NCBI RefSeq assembly: GCF_900143065.1
Contig: NZ_FRCX01000011.1
Span: 149,377 to 213,376, forward strand
Source: Duganella sacchari
Lineage (GTDB): Bacteria; Pseudomonadota; Gammaproteobacteria; Burkholderiales; Burkholderiaceae_D
Direction of reading: 5' to 3'
Length of the DNA stretch: 64,000 nt
Within the stretch, counting starts at the first letter, position 1, and each line of letters starts with the position of its first letter. The notes under the pieces are model-generated. The model searched no databases. It saw only the letters and a list, made by a program, of their open reading frames with translations, and was not told the DNA's origin. Shown one piece after another: positions 1-8,911 of this stretch. The translations under genes were made by a program, and so were the position numbers.

Positions 1-835
1 AACCTACTTCGCCGATCGACACCGCCTGGTACTCGTCCAGCAGCGCGCGCAGCTGCTGCAGGAAGGGCACGTTTTCCGGCTGGGTCTTGTCGTGGTCATG
101 CGCCTGCATGCCGTACGGGTTGACGTCGGTCACGGTGATCGAATCGCGGTTGGTGGCTGGCGGGTTGTCGCGCAGCTGCTGGTCGTGGAAGTGGTAGTTG
201 CAGGCGTCCAGACGGATGCCGTCAACGCCGCGCTCGAGCCAGAAACGCAGCGCTGCCAGATGCGCCTGCTGTACCTCCGGATTGTGGAAGTTCAGCTGCG
301 GCTGGCTGACGAGGAAGTTGTGCATGTAGTACTGGCGGCGGCGCGTATCCCACTGCCAGGCGGAGCCACCAAACACGGACAGCCAGTTATTCGGTGGATT
401 GCCGTCCGGTTTGGGATCGGCCCACACATACCAGTCAGCCTTGGGATTGTCGCGGCTGGCGCGGCTTTCCTTGAACCACGAATGCTCTTCGGCCGTGTGC
501 GCCATGACCTGGTCAATCATGATCTTGAGGCCCAGGCTATGCGCCTTGGCGATCAGCACGTCAAAGTCGGCCAGCGTGCCGAACAGCGGATCGACGTCAC
601 AGTAATCGGCAATGTCGTAGCCAAAGTCCTTCATCGGCGATTTGAAGAATGGCGAAATCCAGACGATGTCCACGCCCAGCGATGCGATATAGTCCAGCCT
701 TGCCGTAATCCCGGGCAAGTCGCCCACGCCGTCACCGTTGCTGTCCATATAACTACGTGGATAAACCTGGTAGATGATCGCATCGCGATACCAGTCTGCA
801 GCGTGCGGGGAAACTTGAGTAAGTTGCTTAGTCAT
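1..835 (-). CDS. GH13 alpha-glucosidase, subfamily 23-like (C-terminus outside window)
   Basis: This open frame runs off the left edge, so only the first 278 residues are visible. It is a cytoplasmic-looking GH13 alpha-glucosidase without a signal peptide that should release glucose from maltose and short maltodextrins. The start shows WYRDAIIYQVYPRSY, then region I as DQVMAHT (about 108-114), region II GIRLD with the nucleophile Asp210, and the acid/base Glu276 in GEV next to the edge. DQVxxHT instead of DxVxNH is typical of the subfamily 23 enzymes (Halomonas HaG type). An in-frame ATG six bases upstream (841) is an alternative start; neither has a strong ribosome site. It is divergent from the POT transporter. 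Confidence 0.9.
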   Translation of the reverse strand, partial: MTKQLTQVSPHAADWYRDAIIYQVYPRSYMDSNGDGVGDLPGITARLDYIASLGVDIVWISPFFKSPMKDFGYDIADYCDVDPLFGTLADFDVLIAKAHSLGLKIMIDQVMAHTAEEHSWFKESRASRDNPKADWYVWADPKPDGNPPNNWLSVFGGSAWQWDTRRRQYYMHNFLVSQPQLNFHNPEVQQAHLAALRFWLERGVDGIRLDACNYHFHDQQLRDNPPATNRDSITVTDVNPYGMQAHDHDKTQPENVPFLQQLRALLDEYQAVSIGEVG

Positions 836-868
836 AATCATAAGAAAATCCGGGGTTGGCAAGCGAGA

Positions 869-890
869 ATATTGATTTTGTAGACAATAT
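869..890. promoter_or_regulatory. inverted repeat in the alpha-glucosidase upstream region
   Basis: ATATTG and CAATAT are separated by ten bases, 34 bp upstream of the alpha-glucosidase start. It sits where a promoter or operator for the minus-strand gene would lie. No binding protein can be named. Confidence 0.3.
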
Positions 891-1001
891 ACATCACGAA
901 AATCAATTTTTCAATGCGTACCCAGCTTAATGATTATTACAAATAACCGTTAAAAAACAAAAGCTTAATGATTTTCACCGAAATCCTTGAGATAAAAAAT
1001 A

Positions 1002-1014
1002 GTAGTCAAACTAC
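1002..1014. promoter_or_regulatory. putative operator GTAGT-N3-ACTAC (copy 1)
   Basis: A perfect 5+5 bp palindrome with spacer CAA, 21 bp before the GTG start of the POT transporter. The same palindrome occurs twice at 34.7-35.0 kb between the TonB receptor and the SusA-like amylase. This position, next to the promoter and ahead of the AGGAG ribosome site (1023-1027), fits a repressor or activator site. The regulator is not in the window. Confidence 0.55.
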
Positions 1015-1035
1015 ACAACTTCAGGAGTAGATATA

Positions 1036-2616
1036 GTGAGCAACGAAATGAGCACGGCCGGCAACGGCCCCATGCCCCGGCAAATCCCCTACATCATCGC
1101 CAACGAAGGCTGCGAGCGGTTCAGCTTTTACGGCATGCGCAACATCCTGACGCCGTTCCTGCTCAGTACCCTGCTGCTGTTCATCCCGATCAGCGACCGC
1201 ACCACCGAAGCCAAGCACGTGTTCCATACCTTCGTGATCGGCGTCTACTTCTTCCCGCTGCTGGGCGGCTGGATCGCCGACCGTTTCTGGGGCAAGTACA
1301 AAACCGTATTCTGGTTCAGCCTGATCTACGTGGCCGGCCATGCCTGCCTGGCGATTTTTGAGCACAATCTCGAAGGCTTCTACCTTGGCCTGGCGCTGAT
1401 TGCGTTTGGTTCCGGCGGCATCAAGCCGCTGGTGGTGTCGTTTGTCGGCGACCAGTTCGACCAGACCAACAAGAACCGCGCCAAGGTGGTGTTTGACGCC
1501 TTCTACTGGATCATCAACTTCGGCTCCTTCTTTGCCTCGCTGCTGATGCCATTGTTCCTGCGCGACTACGGCCCGGCCGTGGCGTTCGGCATTCCCGGCA
1601 TCCTGATGGCGATTGCCACGATCGTGTTCTGGGCCGGCCGCAAAAAATACGTGCACGTGCCGCCGCAGGCGCCGAATCCCGACTCGTTCAGCAGCGTGGC
1701 CCGCACCGCCCTGCTGGCGCGTGCGCCGGGCCAGTCGCGTCCGGGCCTGATGGTGGCCGGCGCCGGCGCCATCGCTGCCGTGGCATCGCTGTGCATGACG
1801 CCTTCGTGGGGCTTCGTGATTGCCGCCTGCACCGCACTGGTACTGGTGCTGGCATTTGGCGGCATCGGCGTTTCGATGCAGCTGGAACGCGCGCGCGGCC
1901 AGCACACCGACGCCGCAGTGGAAGGCGTACGCTCGGTGCTGCGCATCCTGATCGTGTTTGCCATGATTACGCCATTCTGGTCACTGTTCGACCAGAAAGC
2001 CTCGACCTGGATCGTCCAGGCCAACGCCATGGAAAGCCCGCTGCTGTCCATCCTGGGCTGGGAATTCAAGCTGCTGCCGGCGCAGATGCAGGCCGTGAAT
2101 CCGATTCTCGTGATGCTGCTGATCCCGTTCAACAACGTCGCCCTGTTCCCGCTCATGCGCCTGGTCGGCATCACACCGACGCCGCTGCGCCGCATGGGGC
2201 TGGGTATCGCCCTGTCGGCCCTGGCCTGGGTGGGGATCGGCATGATCCAGCTGTGGATGGATGGCGGCGACAAGGTCTCCATCCTGTGGCAGTTGCTGCC
2301 GTACGCGCTGCTGACCTTGGGCGAAGTGCTGGTGTCCGCCACCGGCCTGGAATTCGCCTACAGCCAGGCGCCCGCCTCCATGAAAGGCATCATCCTGAGC
2401 TTCTGGTACCTGGCCGTCACGGTCGGCAACCTGTGGGTGTTGATCGTCAATTCCGGCGTCAAGAACGACATTGTGGGCGCCTGGATCGCCGGTAGCGGCC
2501 TGAGTGCGATCGCGTTCCAGATGTTCTTCTTTGCCGCGTTTGCCGCCATCGTTGCCGCGCTGTTCGCGCTCTACGCGCTGCGCTACAAAATGGTTGATAA
2601 CTATCGCAAAAGCTAA
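1036..2616 (+). CDS. POT/PTR-family proton-coupled oligopeptide transporter
   Basis: This is an inner-membrane major-facilitator protein of 526 residues with about 12-14 hydrophobic segments. The POT signature ExxERFxFYG is present as E24-G-C-E27-R28-F-S-F-Y-G, followed by the conserved GGWIADRFWGKYKT and FGSGGIKP segments of the family. Known members import di- and tripeptides, or in some cases other small solutes, with protons. The GTG start at 1036 is set by AGGAG at 1023-1027. It is divergent from the alpha-glucosidase, and the palindrome at 1002-1014 lies in its promoter region, which suggests co-regulation with maltodextrin genes. Its substrate here is open: peptides are the family default, a sugar-linked role is inference. 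Confidence 0.88.
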   Translation: MSNEMSTAGNGPMPRQIPYIIANEGCERFSFYGMRNILTPFLLSTLLLFIPISDRTTEAKHVFHTFVIGVYFFPLLGGWIADRFWGKYKTVFWFSLIYVAGHACLAIFEHNLEGFYLGLALIAFGSGGIKPLVVSFVGDQFDQTNKNRAKVVFDAFYWIINFGSFFASLLMPLFLRDYGPAVAFGIPGILMAIATIVFWAGRKKYVHVPPQAPNPDSFSSVARTALLARAPGQSRPGLMVAGAGAIAAVASLCMTPSWGFVIAACTALVLVLAFGGIGVSMQLERARGQHTDAAVEGVRSVLRILIVFAMITPFWSLFDQKASTWIVQANAMESPLLSILGWEFKLLPAQMQAVNPILVMLLIPFNNVALFPLMRLVGITPTPLRRMGLGIALSALAWVGIGMIQLWMDGGDKVSILWQLLPYALLTLGEVLVSATGLEFAYSQAPASMKGIILSFWYLAVTVGNLWVLIVNSGVKNDIVGAWIAGSGLSAIAFQMFFFAAFAAIVAALFALYALRYKMVDNYRKS

Positions 2617-2703
2617 GCAAGGTAGCTGACGACGGGACCGCCCGCGCATGCCACTACGTATCGAAACTACAGATTCTGGAGTACCATAGCCGCCAATTTC
2701 ACG

Positions 2704-2735
2704 GGTAGATGTGATGAAACTGTAATCACACTACC
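2704..2735. promoter_or_regulatory. inverted repeat upstream of pullulanase gene
   Basis: GGTAG(A)TGTGAT and ATCACACTACC form an 11-bp inverted repeat with one bulged A and a 9-base centre, ending 27 bp before the pullulanase start. The GTAG/CTAC ends resemble the GTAGT-N3-ACTAC palindromes elsewhere in the locus, but the spacing differs. Further ACTAC half sites stand at about 2653 and 2666. It may be an operator or an RNA hairpin in the leader. Confidence 0.35.
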
Positions 2736-2762
2736 TCTATTGACGGTTTAGGGGGATGGGAT

Positions 2763-5495
2763 ATGGGTAGTATGCGGGCGGCTTGGCGGGTTTCTTTGGG
2801 CAGCGCACTAGCGCTGTCTAGTGCGGCGGCTTGTGCAGCGCCGACACTGGCAGACTGCGATGGGCCATACGCCACCACGCTGCGCGCCGCGCCCGTCACC
2901 GATGCCCGCGCCTACTGGCTGAACCGCCAGCTGCTCAAATGGCCAGGCGCAGACAGCGCCGGCATCTTCAAGCTGTACTACTCCACCAACGCGCTGCTGC
3001 GCGCCGCCTCCGGATCGCGCGTGACCGGCGCCGATGGCGTCGTCACGCTGACGCGTTTTGACGGCGAGCTGCCTGCCGCCACCGCGCAGCGCTTCAAGTT
3101 CACCGGCGACGGCCCGGTGCTGACCGTCGCTGCCAACCACACCGCGCATCTGCCCACCATGCTCACCCAGCAAGTGATGCTGGTGCTGGAAGCGGAAAAC
3201 GGCACCGTGCGCGACGCCACTACCTTGCAGATCGCCGGTGCGCTGGATGACGTCTACGCGGGCGCCGCCAAGGCCACCGATCTTGGCGTCACTGTCGGCG
3301 CGCGCGATGCCGGCTTCAAACTGTGGGCGCCGACCGCGCAGAACGTGGCCGTCTGCACCTACGCCAGCGGCGCCGGCAAGGCCAGCGCCATCACACCGAT
3401 GACGCGCGATCACGCCACCGGCATCTGGTCTGCACGCGCCGGCGCCAGCGGCCAGTACTACCAATACCTGATCGATGTGGTGGCGCCGTCCGCAGGCCTG
3501 GTACGCAACCTCGTCACCGATCCGTATTCCATCAGCCTGACCACGGACTCCAGGCGCAGCTACATCGCCAGCCTCAATGACGCCAGGCTCAAACCCGCCG
3601 GCTGGGATGCGGCACCCGCGCCCAACAAGGTCGCCGCGCAAACCGACATGACCGTCTACGAACTGCATGTGCGCGACTTTTCCGTCAACGACAATACCGT
3701 CAGCGCCGCCAACCGCGGCAAATACCTGGCCTTCACCGAGGCTGGCTCCAACGGCATGAAACACCTGGCTGCGCTGAGCAAGGCCGGCATGACCGACATC
3801 CACCTGCTGCCCGTGTATGACATCGGCAGCGTGCCCGAACTGGGTTGCGTCGATCCGGAAATCGCCGTCGCAGCCGCCGACAGCGAGGTGCAGCAGGCCG
3901 CCATCGAGCAGGTGAAGTTCAAGGACTGCTACAACTGGGGCTATGACCCGTTCCACTACAACGCGCCCGAGGGCAGCTACAGCAGCAATCCCGCCGATGG
4001 CGCCAAACGCATCGTCGAATTCCGCCAGATGGTGCAGGCGCTGCACAAGACCGGCCTGCGCGTCGGCATGGACGTGGTCTACAACCACACCTACATCGCC
4101 GGACAAAACGAGAAGTCCGTACTGGACCGCGTGGTCCCCGGCTACTACCACCGCCTCAACGCCAGCGGCGCCATCGAACGCTCCACCTGCTGCGACAACA
4201 CCGCCACCGAAAACCTCATGATGGGCAAGCTGATGGTGGACTCGGCCGCGCTATGGGCCAAACACTACAAGATCGACTCGTTCCGCTTCGACCTGATGGG
4301 CCACCAGCCGCGCGCGGTGATGGAGCAATTGCAGGCCGCTGCCGACAAAGCCGCAGGCAAGCATGTGAACCTGATCGGCGAAGGCTGGAACTTCGGCGAG
4401 GTGGCCGACGGTGCGCGCTTCGTGCAGGCCTCCCAGCTGTCGCTGAACGGCAGCGGCATCGGCACCTTCAGCGACCGTGGCCGCGATGCCGTGCGTGGCG
4501 GCGGCGCCGGTGACAGTGGCGTGCAGCTCATCACCCAGCAGGGCTACATCAATGGCCTGGTCTACGACGCCAATGAACAGGCGCCGCAGCGCCCTGCCGC
4601 AGACCTGCTGCACGCCGCCGACATGGTAAAGGTCGGCCTGGCCGGCACCATCCGCAGCTACCCGCTGACCATCGCCGACGGCCGCACCATCGCGCTGCAG
4701 GACATGGTCTACGGCGGCAACCAGCCGGCCGGCTATGCCAGCGAGCCGGGTGAAACCGTCAACTACGTCGAGAACCACGACAACCAGACCCTGTACGACA
4801 TCAACGCCTTCAAGCTGCCGCAAGCCACCAGCGCGCGCGAACGCGCACAGGTGCAGATGCTCGGCGCTGCCATCAATGCCTTCAGCCAGGGCGTGGCCTA
4901 CTTCCACGCCGGCTTCGACATCCTGCGTTCCAAATCGCTGGACCGCAACAGCTTTGAATCGGGCGACTGGTTCAATCGCCTGGACTGGAGCTATCAGGAC
5001 AACTACTACGGCACCGGCCTGCCGCCCGCCGCCGACAACGGCAAGGACTACGCGCTGCTCAAGCCACTGCTGAACAACGCCGGCATCAAACCGGCGCCAG
5101 CGGACATCGCCTATGCGCGCGACGTGTTCCGCGACCTGCTGGCCATCCGCGCCAGCAGCACGCTGTTCCGCCTGCGCACGGCACAGGACATCAAACAGCG
5201 CCTGCGCTTCTTCAACACCGGCCCGCAGCAGGTGCCGACCGTGATTGCCGCCCACCTTGACGGCAAAGGCTACAAGGGTGCGCGCTACAAATCCATCACT
5301 TACCTGATCAACGTCGACAAAACCGCGCAGCAAATCACCATCGCCGAAGAGCAAAACCGCAACTACGCGCTACATCCCGTGCAAGCCGGCATGGCCGCAG
5401 GGGACAAACGCTTGATCCGTGAAGCCAAGTACGACAAAAGCACAGGAACCTTCACGCTGCCTGCACGCAGCGCCGTGGTTTTCGTAGAAAATTAA
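2763..5495 (+). CDS. pulA: pullulanase-type alpha-1,6-glucosidase (GH13), exported
   Basis: This 910-residue enzyme should hydrolyse alpha-1,6 branch points in pullulan and limit dextrins outside the cytoplasm; the first 25 residues look like a signal peptide ending at ACAAP. An N-terminal beta-sandwich part (about 30-290) precedes the GH13 barrel. The pullulanase hallmarks YELHVRDFS (about 299) and YNWGYDPFHYNAPEGSYS are present. Region I is DVVYNH (about 437), the nucleophile is Asp510 in FRFDLMGH, the acid/base Glu540 in GEGWNFGE and the transition-state Asp673 in VENHDN. A GGGGG ribosome site lies at 2750-2754. A PKD lipoprotein gene follows after 3 bp, so the two are surely co-transcribed. 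Confidence 0.93.
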   Translation: MGSMRAAWRVSLGSALALSSAAACAAPTLADCDGPYATTLRAAPVTDARAYWLNRQLLKWPGADSAGIFKLYYSTNALLRAASGSRVTGADGVVTLTRFDGELPAATAQRFKFTGDGPVLTVAANHTAHLPTMLTQQVMLVLEAENGTVRDATTLQIAGALDDVYAGAAKATDLGVTVGARDAGFKLWAPTAQNVAVCTYASGAGKASAITPMTRDHATGIWSARAGASGQYYQYLIDVVAPSAGLVRNLVTDPYSISLTTDSRRSYIASLNDARLKPAGWDAAPAPNKVAAQTDMTVYELHVRDFSVNDNTVSAANRGKYLAFTEAGSNGMKHLAALSKAGMTDIHLLPVYDIGSVPELGCVDPEIAVAAADSEVQQAAIEQVKFKDCYNWGYDPFHYNAPEGSYSSNPADGAKRIVEFRQMVQALHKTGLRVGMDVVYNHTYIAGQNEKSVLDRVVPGYYHRLNASGAIERSTCCDNTATENLMMGKLMVDSAALWAKHYKIDSFRFDLMGHQPRAVMEQLQAAADKAAGKHVNLIGEGWNFGEVADGARFVQASQLSLNGSGIGTFSDRGRDAVRGGGAGDSGVQLITQQGYINGLVYDANEQAPQRPAADLLHAADMVKVGLAGTIRSYPLTIADGRTIALQDMVYGGNQPAGYASEPGETVNYVENHDNQTLYDINAFKLPQATSARERAQVQMLGAAINAFSQGVAYFHAGFDILRSKSLDRNSFESGDWFNRLDWSYQDNYYGTGLPPAADNGKDYALLKPLLNNAGIKPAPADIAYARDVFRDLLAIRASSTLFRLRTAQDIKQRLRFFNTGPQQVPTVIAAHLDGKGYKGARYKSITYLINVDKTAQQITIAEEQNRNYALHPVQAGMAAGDKRLIREAKYDKSTGTFTLPARSAVVFVEN

Positions 5496-5498
5496 GGG

Positions 5499-5855
5499 AT
5501 GCGAAAATCATTGATCCTGATTCTGCCGATGCTGATACTGAGCGCCTGCGGCGGCGGCGGCGCTGAGGGGCCGGTGGCCAATCACGCGCCGGTCGCCATG
5601 GCCGGCCCGGCGCAAACCGTGGCCGCCGGTACCGCGATCAAGCTGGCCGGCAGCGGCACCGACGCCGACCAGGATATCCTCAGCTATTCCTGGACGCTGA
5701 CCAAACCGGCCGGCAGCGGCGCCACGCTGCTCAACTACCACGTCGCCACGCCCACCTTCTTTGCCGACGTACCGGGAGCCTATGTCGCCACGCTGATCGT
5801 CAACGACGGCAAGCTCGATAGCGCGGCGTCCACCGTCACCATCACCGCGAATTAA
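5499..5855 (+). CDS. small PKD-domain lipoprotein
   Basis: A 118-residue protein starting 3 bp after the pullulanase stop. The N-terminus is a lipoprotein signal (MRKSLILILPMLILSAC) with the lipobox LSAC and a Gly-rich linker, then a single PKD/Ig-like beta-sandwich with the typical GSGTDADQDILSYSWTL and LIVNDGKLDSA segments. PKD domains bind polysaccharide or protein surfaces, so it may help hold pullulanase or its substrate near the outer membrane; that role is inference from the operon. Its last four bases overlap the stop of the convergent HxlR gene. Confidence 0.8.
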   Translation: MRKSLILILPMLILSACGGGGAEGPVANHAPVAMAGPAQTVAAGTAIKLAGSGTDADQDILSYSWTLTKPAGSGATLLNYHVATPTFFADVPGAYVATLIVNDGKLDSAASTVTITAN

Positions 5856-6304
5856 TCCACGCCATCACGGTTGACCATGGTGTCTTCCGGCGTCAGGCGG
5901 CGGCCATCCTGGGCGACCAGTTCCAGCCGGCGCACCGGCTGGCCGCGCTTGCGGTCAACCAGATGCACATGCGCTTCGCCTGGTTCGAAAAAATAATCCT
6001 CGCCCCACTGGCGCAGCGCGGTCAGCAGCACAAACATGCCGCGCCCCTTCTCCGTCAGCTGATATTCCAGATGTGCGCCGCCATCTTCCGGCTCTACCAC
6101 CTCGAAGATGCCGTGCTCCACCAGATGCCGCAGACGCGCCGCCAGGATGTTCTTCGCCATCCCCAGGCTGCGCTGGAATTCACCAAAACGCCGCGCTCCC
6201 TCGAACGCATCGCGCACGATCAGCAGCGACCAGCTGTCGCCGATCGCATCCAGCGGCCGCGCGACACCACACGCTACATCTTTATGACTCGTTCTTTTAA
6301 CCAT
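5852..6304 (-). CDS. HxlR-family winged-helix transcriptional regulator
   Basis: A 150-residue DNA-binding protein. It shows the HxlR pattern: a Cys near the N-terminus (Cys12), then LDAIGDSWSLLIVRDAFEGARRFGEFQRSLGMAKNILAARLRHLVEHGI, with the beta-wing LEYQLTEKGRGM. Family members often sense electrophiles or redox state through the N-terminal Cys and regulate a neighbouring gene. It is divergent from the GH92 mannosidase with a 175-bp gap that contains a strong hairpin. Its target cannot be read from the sequence. Confidence 0.88.
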   Translation of the reverse strand: MVKRTSHKDVACGVARPLDAIGDSWSLLIVRDAFEGARRFGEFQRSLGMAKNILAARLRHLVEHGIFEVVEPEDGGAHLEYQLTEKGRGMFVLLTALRQWGEDYFFEPGEAHVHLVDRKRGQPVRRLELVAQDGRRLTPEDTMVNRDGVD

Positions 6305-6366
6305 AGTTGCATATTAAAACCACAGGCAACATAAAGCAAATGGCTTCGCACTGGCCTTTCTGGCCA

Positions 6367-6409
6367 GGCAGCCGTGTTTAGTAATCCGCCAATAAACACG
6401 GCGGCTGCC
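6367..6409. repeat. strong imperfect hairpin between hxlR-like and GH92 genes
   Basis: GGCAGCCGTGTTTA (6367-6380) pairs with TAAACACGG-CGG-CTGCC (6393-6409); one arm carries a three-base insertion. Loop of about 12 bases. It has no T-run, and it lies upstream of two divergent genes, so it is not a standard terminator. It could be an operator, an RNA leader hairpin or a small dispersed repeat. Confidence 0.5.
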
Positions 6410-6479
6410 CGGCCTTGCCGGTTTTCGCCCAGGAGGTAACTGCTACACTGGGTCATCACCATCCACCACACTCCAGGAC

Positions 6480-8759
6480 ATGAAACTGCACACGCTCGCA
6501 CTCCCCGCTTTGCTGCTCGCCGTCGCTGCGTCCGCCGCCCCCGTCAAAGATCCGGTTGAATTCATCAACCCGCTGATGGGCACCGCCAGCAAACCCGAAC
6601 TCTCCAACGGCAACACCTACCCGACCATCGCCCTGCCATGGGGCATGAACTTCTGGACGCCGCAGACCGGCAAGATGGGTGACGGCTGGGCCTACACTTA
6701 CGACGCCGACAAAATCCGCGGCTTCAAACAAACCCACCAGCCATCGCCCTGGATGAACGACTACGGCCAGTTCGCCATCATGCCGGTGACGGGCAAGCTG
6801 CGTTTCAAACAGGATGACCGCGCCAGCTGGTTCTCGCACAAGGCGGAAGTGGCCAAGCCTTACTACTACAGCGTCTACCTGGCCGATGCCGACGTCACCA
6901 CCGAAATCGCACCGACCGAGCGCGCCGCGCAGTTCCGCTTCACCTATCCGAAAACGGATGAAGCCTACGTGGTGGTGGACGCCTACGACAAAGGTTCTTA
7001 CATCAAGGTCCTGCCCGCGCAGCGCAAGATCGTCGGCTACAGCACGCGCTACGCCCACGGCCCGCTGCCGAAGAATTTCAAGAACTACTTCGTCATCTAC
7101 TTCGACAAACCATTCACCTCGACCCGCATCTGGAGCGGCGACAAGATCGTGGACGGCGTGAGTGAACTGGCCAGCAACCATAGCGGCGCCGTGGTCGGCT
7201 TCAAGACGGAAAAAGGCGAGAAGGTCGGCATGCGCGTGGCCTCCTCCTTCATCAGCGAAGAACAGGCAGAGCTCAACCTCCAGCGCGAACTGGCCAGCGA
7301 CAGCTTCGACGCCACCGCGCAAAAAGGCAAGGAGGTCTGGAACAAGACACTGGGCCGCATCAGTGTCGAAGGCGGCAGCGATGAACAGACGCGCACCTTT
7401 TATTCCAGCCTGTACCGCATGCTGTTCTTCCCGAACAAGCTGTACGAAATCGACGCCAACAACCAGATCGTTCACTGGAGCCCTTACAACGGCCAGGTCC
7501 TGCCCGGCTATATGTTTGCCGGCACCGGCTTCTGGGACACCTTCCGCGCGCTCTATCCGTTCCTGAACCTGATGTACCCGTCGATCAACCGCGAGATGCA
7601 GGCCGGCCTGGTCAACGACTACAAGGAAGGCGGCTGGCTGCCTGAATGGTCCAGCCCCGGCCTGGCCAACGTCATGATCGGCAACAACTCCGCCTCGGTG
7701 GTGGCCGAAGCCTACATCAAGGGCCTGCGCGGCTACGACATCGAAACCCTGTGGCAGGCGCTCAAGCACGGCGCCGACAACGAAGGCCCGATGGATGCCG
7801 TCGGCCGCCGCGGCGTCAAGTACTACAATCAATTGGGCTATGTGCCATACGACGTCAAGATCAACGAAAACGCCGCACGCACGCTGGAATATGCCTACGA
7901 CGATTTCGCCATCTACCAGCTGGGCAAGGCGCTCGGCAAGCCGGAGTCGGAAATCGCCATCTACAAGCAGCGCGCGATGAACTACAAAAAGCTGTTCGAT
8001 CCCGAGACGGGCCTCATGCGCGGCAAGAACCAGGACGGCAGCTTCCAGTCGCCATTCAACCCGTTCAAATGGGGTGACGCCTTCACCGAGGGCAATAGCT
8101 GGCACTACACCTGGTCGGTGTTCCAGGACGTCAATGGCCTGATGGGCCTGATGGGCGGCCGCGACAAGTTCGTCGCCAAACTGGACCAGGTGTTCGACCT
8201 GCCGCCAACGTTTGACGAGAGCTACTACGGCCAGGTGATCCACGAAATCCGCGAAATGCAGATTGCGGACATGGGCCAGTACGCGCACGGCAACCAGCCC
8301 ATCCAGCACATGATCTACCTGTATGGCTACGCCGGCGCGCCATGGAAGACCCAGTACTGGGTGCGCGAAACCATGAACCGCCTGTACAAGCCCACGCCGG
8401 ACGGCTACTGCGGCGACGAGGACAATGGCCAGACCTCGGCCTGGTATGTGTTCTCCGCGCTGGGCTTCTACCCGGTGACGCCGGCCGTGCCGCAATATGT
8501 GGTGGGAGCGCCACTGTTCAAAAAAGCCACACTGCACCTGGAGAATGGCAAAACCATCACCATTAACGCACCGGCAAACAGCGACCAGCAACGCTATGTC
8601 GGCGCGCTCAAGGTCAACGGCAAGCCCTACGCGCACAACTGGCTGGATCACGCCGCGCTGACCCAGGGCACGGTACTGGACTTCGACATGCGCGCCACAC
8701 CGAATCAGCAGCGCGGCACCGCGCCCGCCGACGCGCCTTACTCGCTATCGCAGCCATAG
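6480..8759 (+). CDS. GH92 alpha-mannosidase, exported
   Basis: A 759-residue secreted glycosidase with signal peptide MKLHTLALPALLLAVAASA. Family GH92 features are clear: DPVEFINPLMGT at the start, NGNTYPTIALPWGMNFWTPQTG, FKQTHQPSPWMNDYGQFAIMP, GFWDTFRALYPFLNLMYP and the C-terminal GYCGDEDNGQTSAWYVFSALGFYPV. GH92 enzymes are calcium-dependent inverting exo-alpha-mannosidases; the linkage (1,2, 1,3 or 1,6) cannot be predicted here. It extends the locus from alpha-glucans to mannose-bearing glycans. The neighbouring HxlR regulator is divergent. Confidence 0.93.
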   Translation: MKLHTLALPALLLAVAASAAPVKDPVEFINPLMGTASKPELSNGNTYPTIALPWGMNFWTPQTGKMGDGWAYTYDADKIRGFKQTHQPSPWMNDYGQFAIMPVTGKLRFKQDDRASWFSHKAEVAKPYYYSVYLADADVTTEIAPTERAAQFRFTYPKTDEAYVVVDAYDKGSYIKVLPAQRKIVGYSTRYAHGPLPKNFKNYFVIYFDKPFTSTRIWSGDKIVDGVSELASNHSGAVVGFKTEKGEKVGMRVASSFISEEQAELNLQRELASDSFDATAQKGKEVWNKTLGRISVEGGSDEQTRTFYSSLYRMLFFPNKLYEIDANNQIVHWSPYNGQVLPGYMFAGTGFWDTFRALYPFLNLMYPSINREMQAGLVNDYKEGGWLPEWSSPGLANVMIGNNSASVVAEAYIKGLRGYDIETLWQALKHGADNEGPMDAVGRRGVKYYNQLGYVPYDVKINENAARTLEYAYDDFAIYQLGKALGKPESEIAIYKQRAMNYKKLFDPETGLMRGKNQDGSFQSPFNPFKWGDAFTEGNSWHYTWSVFQDVNGLMGLMGGRDKFVAKLDQVFDLPPTFDESYYGQVIHEIREMQIADMGQYAHGNQPIQHMIYLYGYAGAPWKTQYWVRETMNRLYKPTPDGYCGDEDNGQTSAWYVFSALGFYPVTPAVPQYVVGAPLFKKATLHLENGKTITINAPANSDQQRYVGALKVNGKPYAHNWLDHAALTQGTVLDFDMRATPNQQRGTAPADAPYSLSQP

Positions 8760-8911
8760 CGAATACCTACAGCAGGGCTATCGGGATCATGCTATGATGA
8801 TGTTTCCATGTGGAAATTAAATTAATTCCGCGCCATCCCGAGCCCTGCCCCGCTCCCGATTATCGCCAGTGCCCCGACCCGCATTGCACCTTGAACTGCT
8901 TCGGACTGCAC

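Noticed and set aside
2710..2730. CRP site TGTGA...TCACA before the pullulanase gene
   Set aside because: The half sites are 11 bases apart instead of the required 6, so the symmetry belongs to the larger inverted repeat.
6456..8651. A 731-residue minus-strand frame
   Set aside because: Antisense shadow of the GH92 gene, produced by high GC in the third codon position.
8810..8911. GTG start giving 34 extra residues to the GAF-EAL protein
   Set aside because: The extra segment is Pro/Cys-rich and unlike any GAF protein start, and it has no ribosome site.
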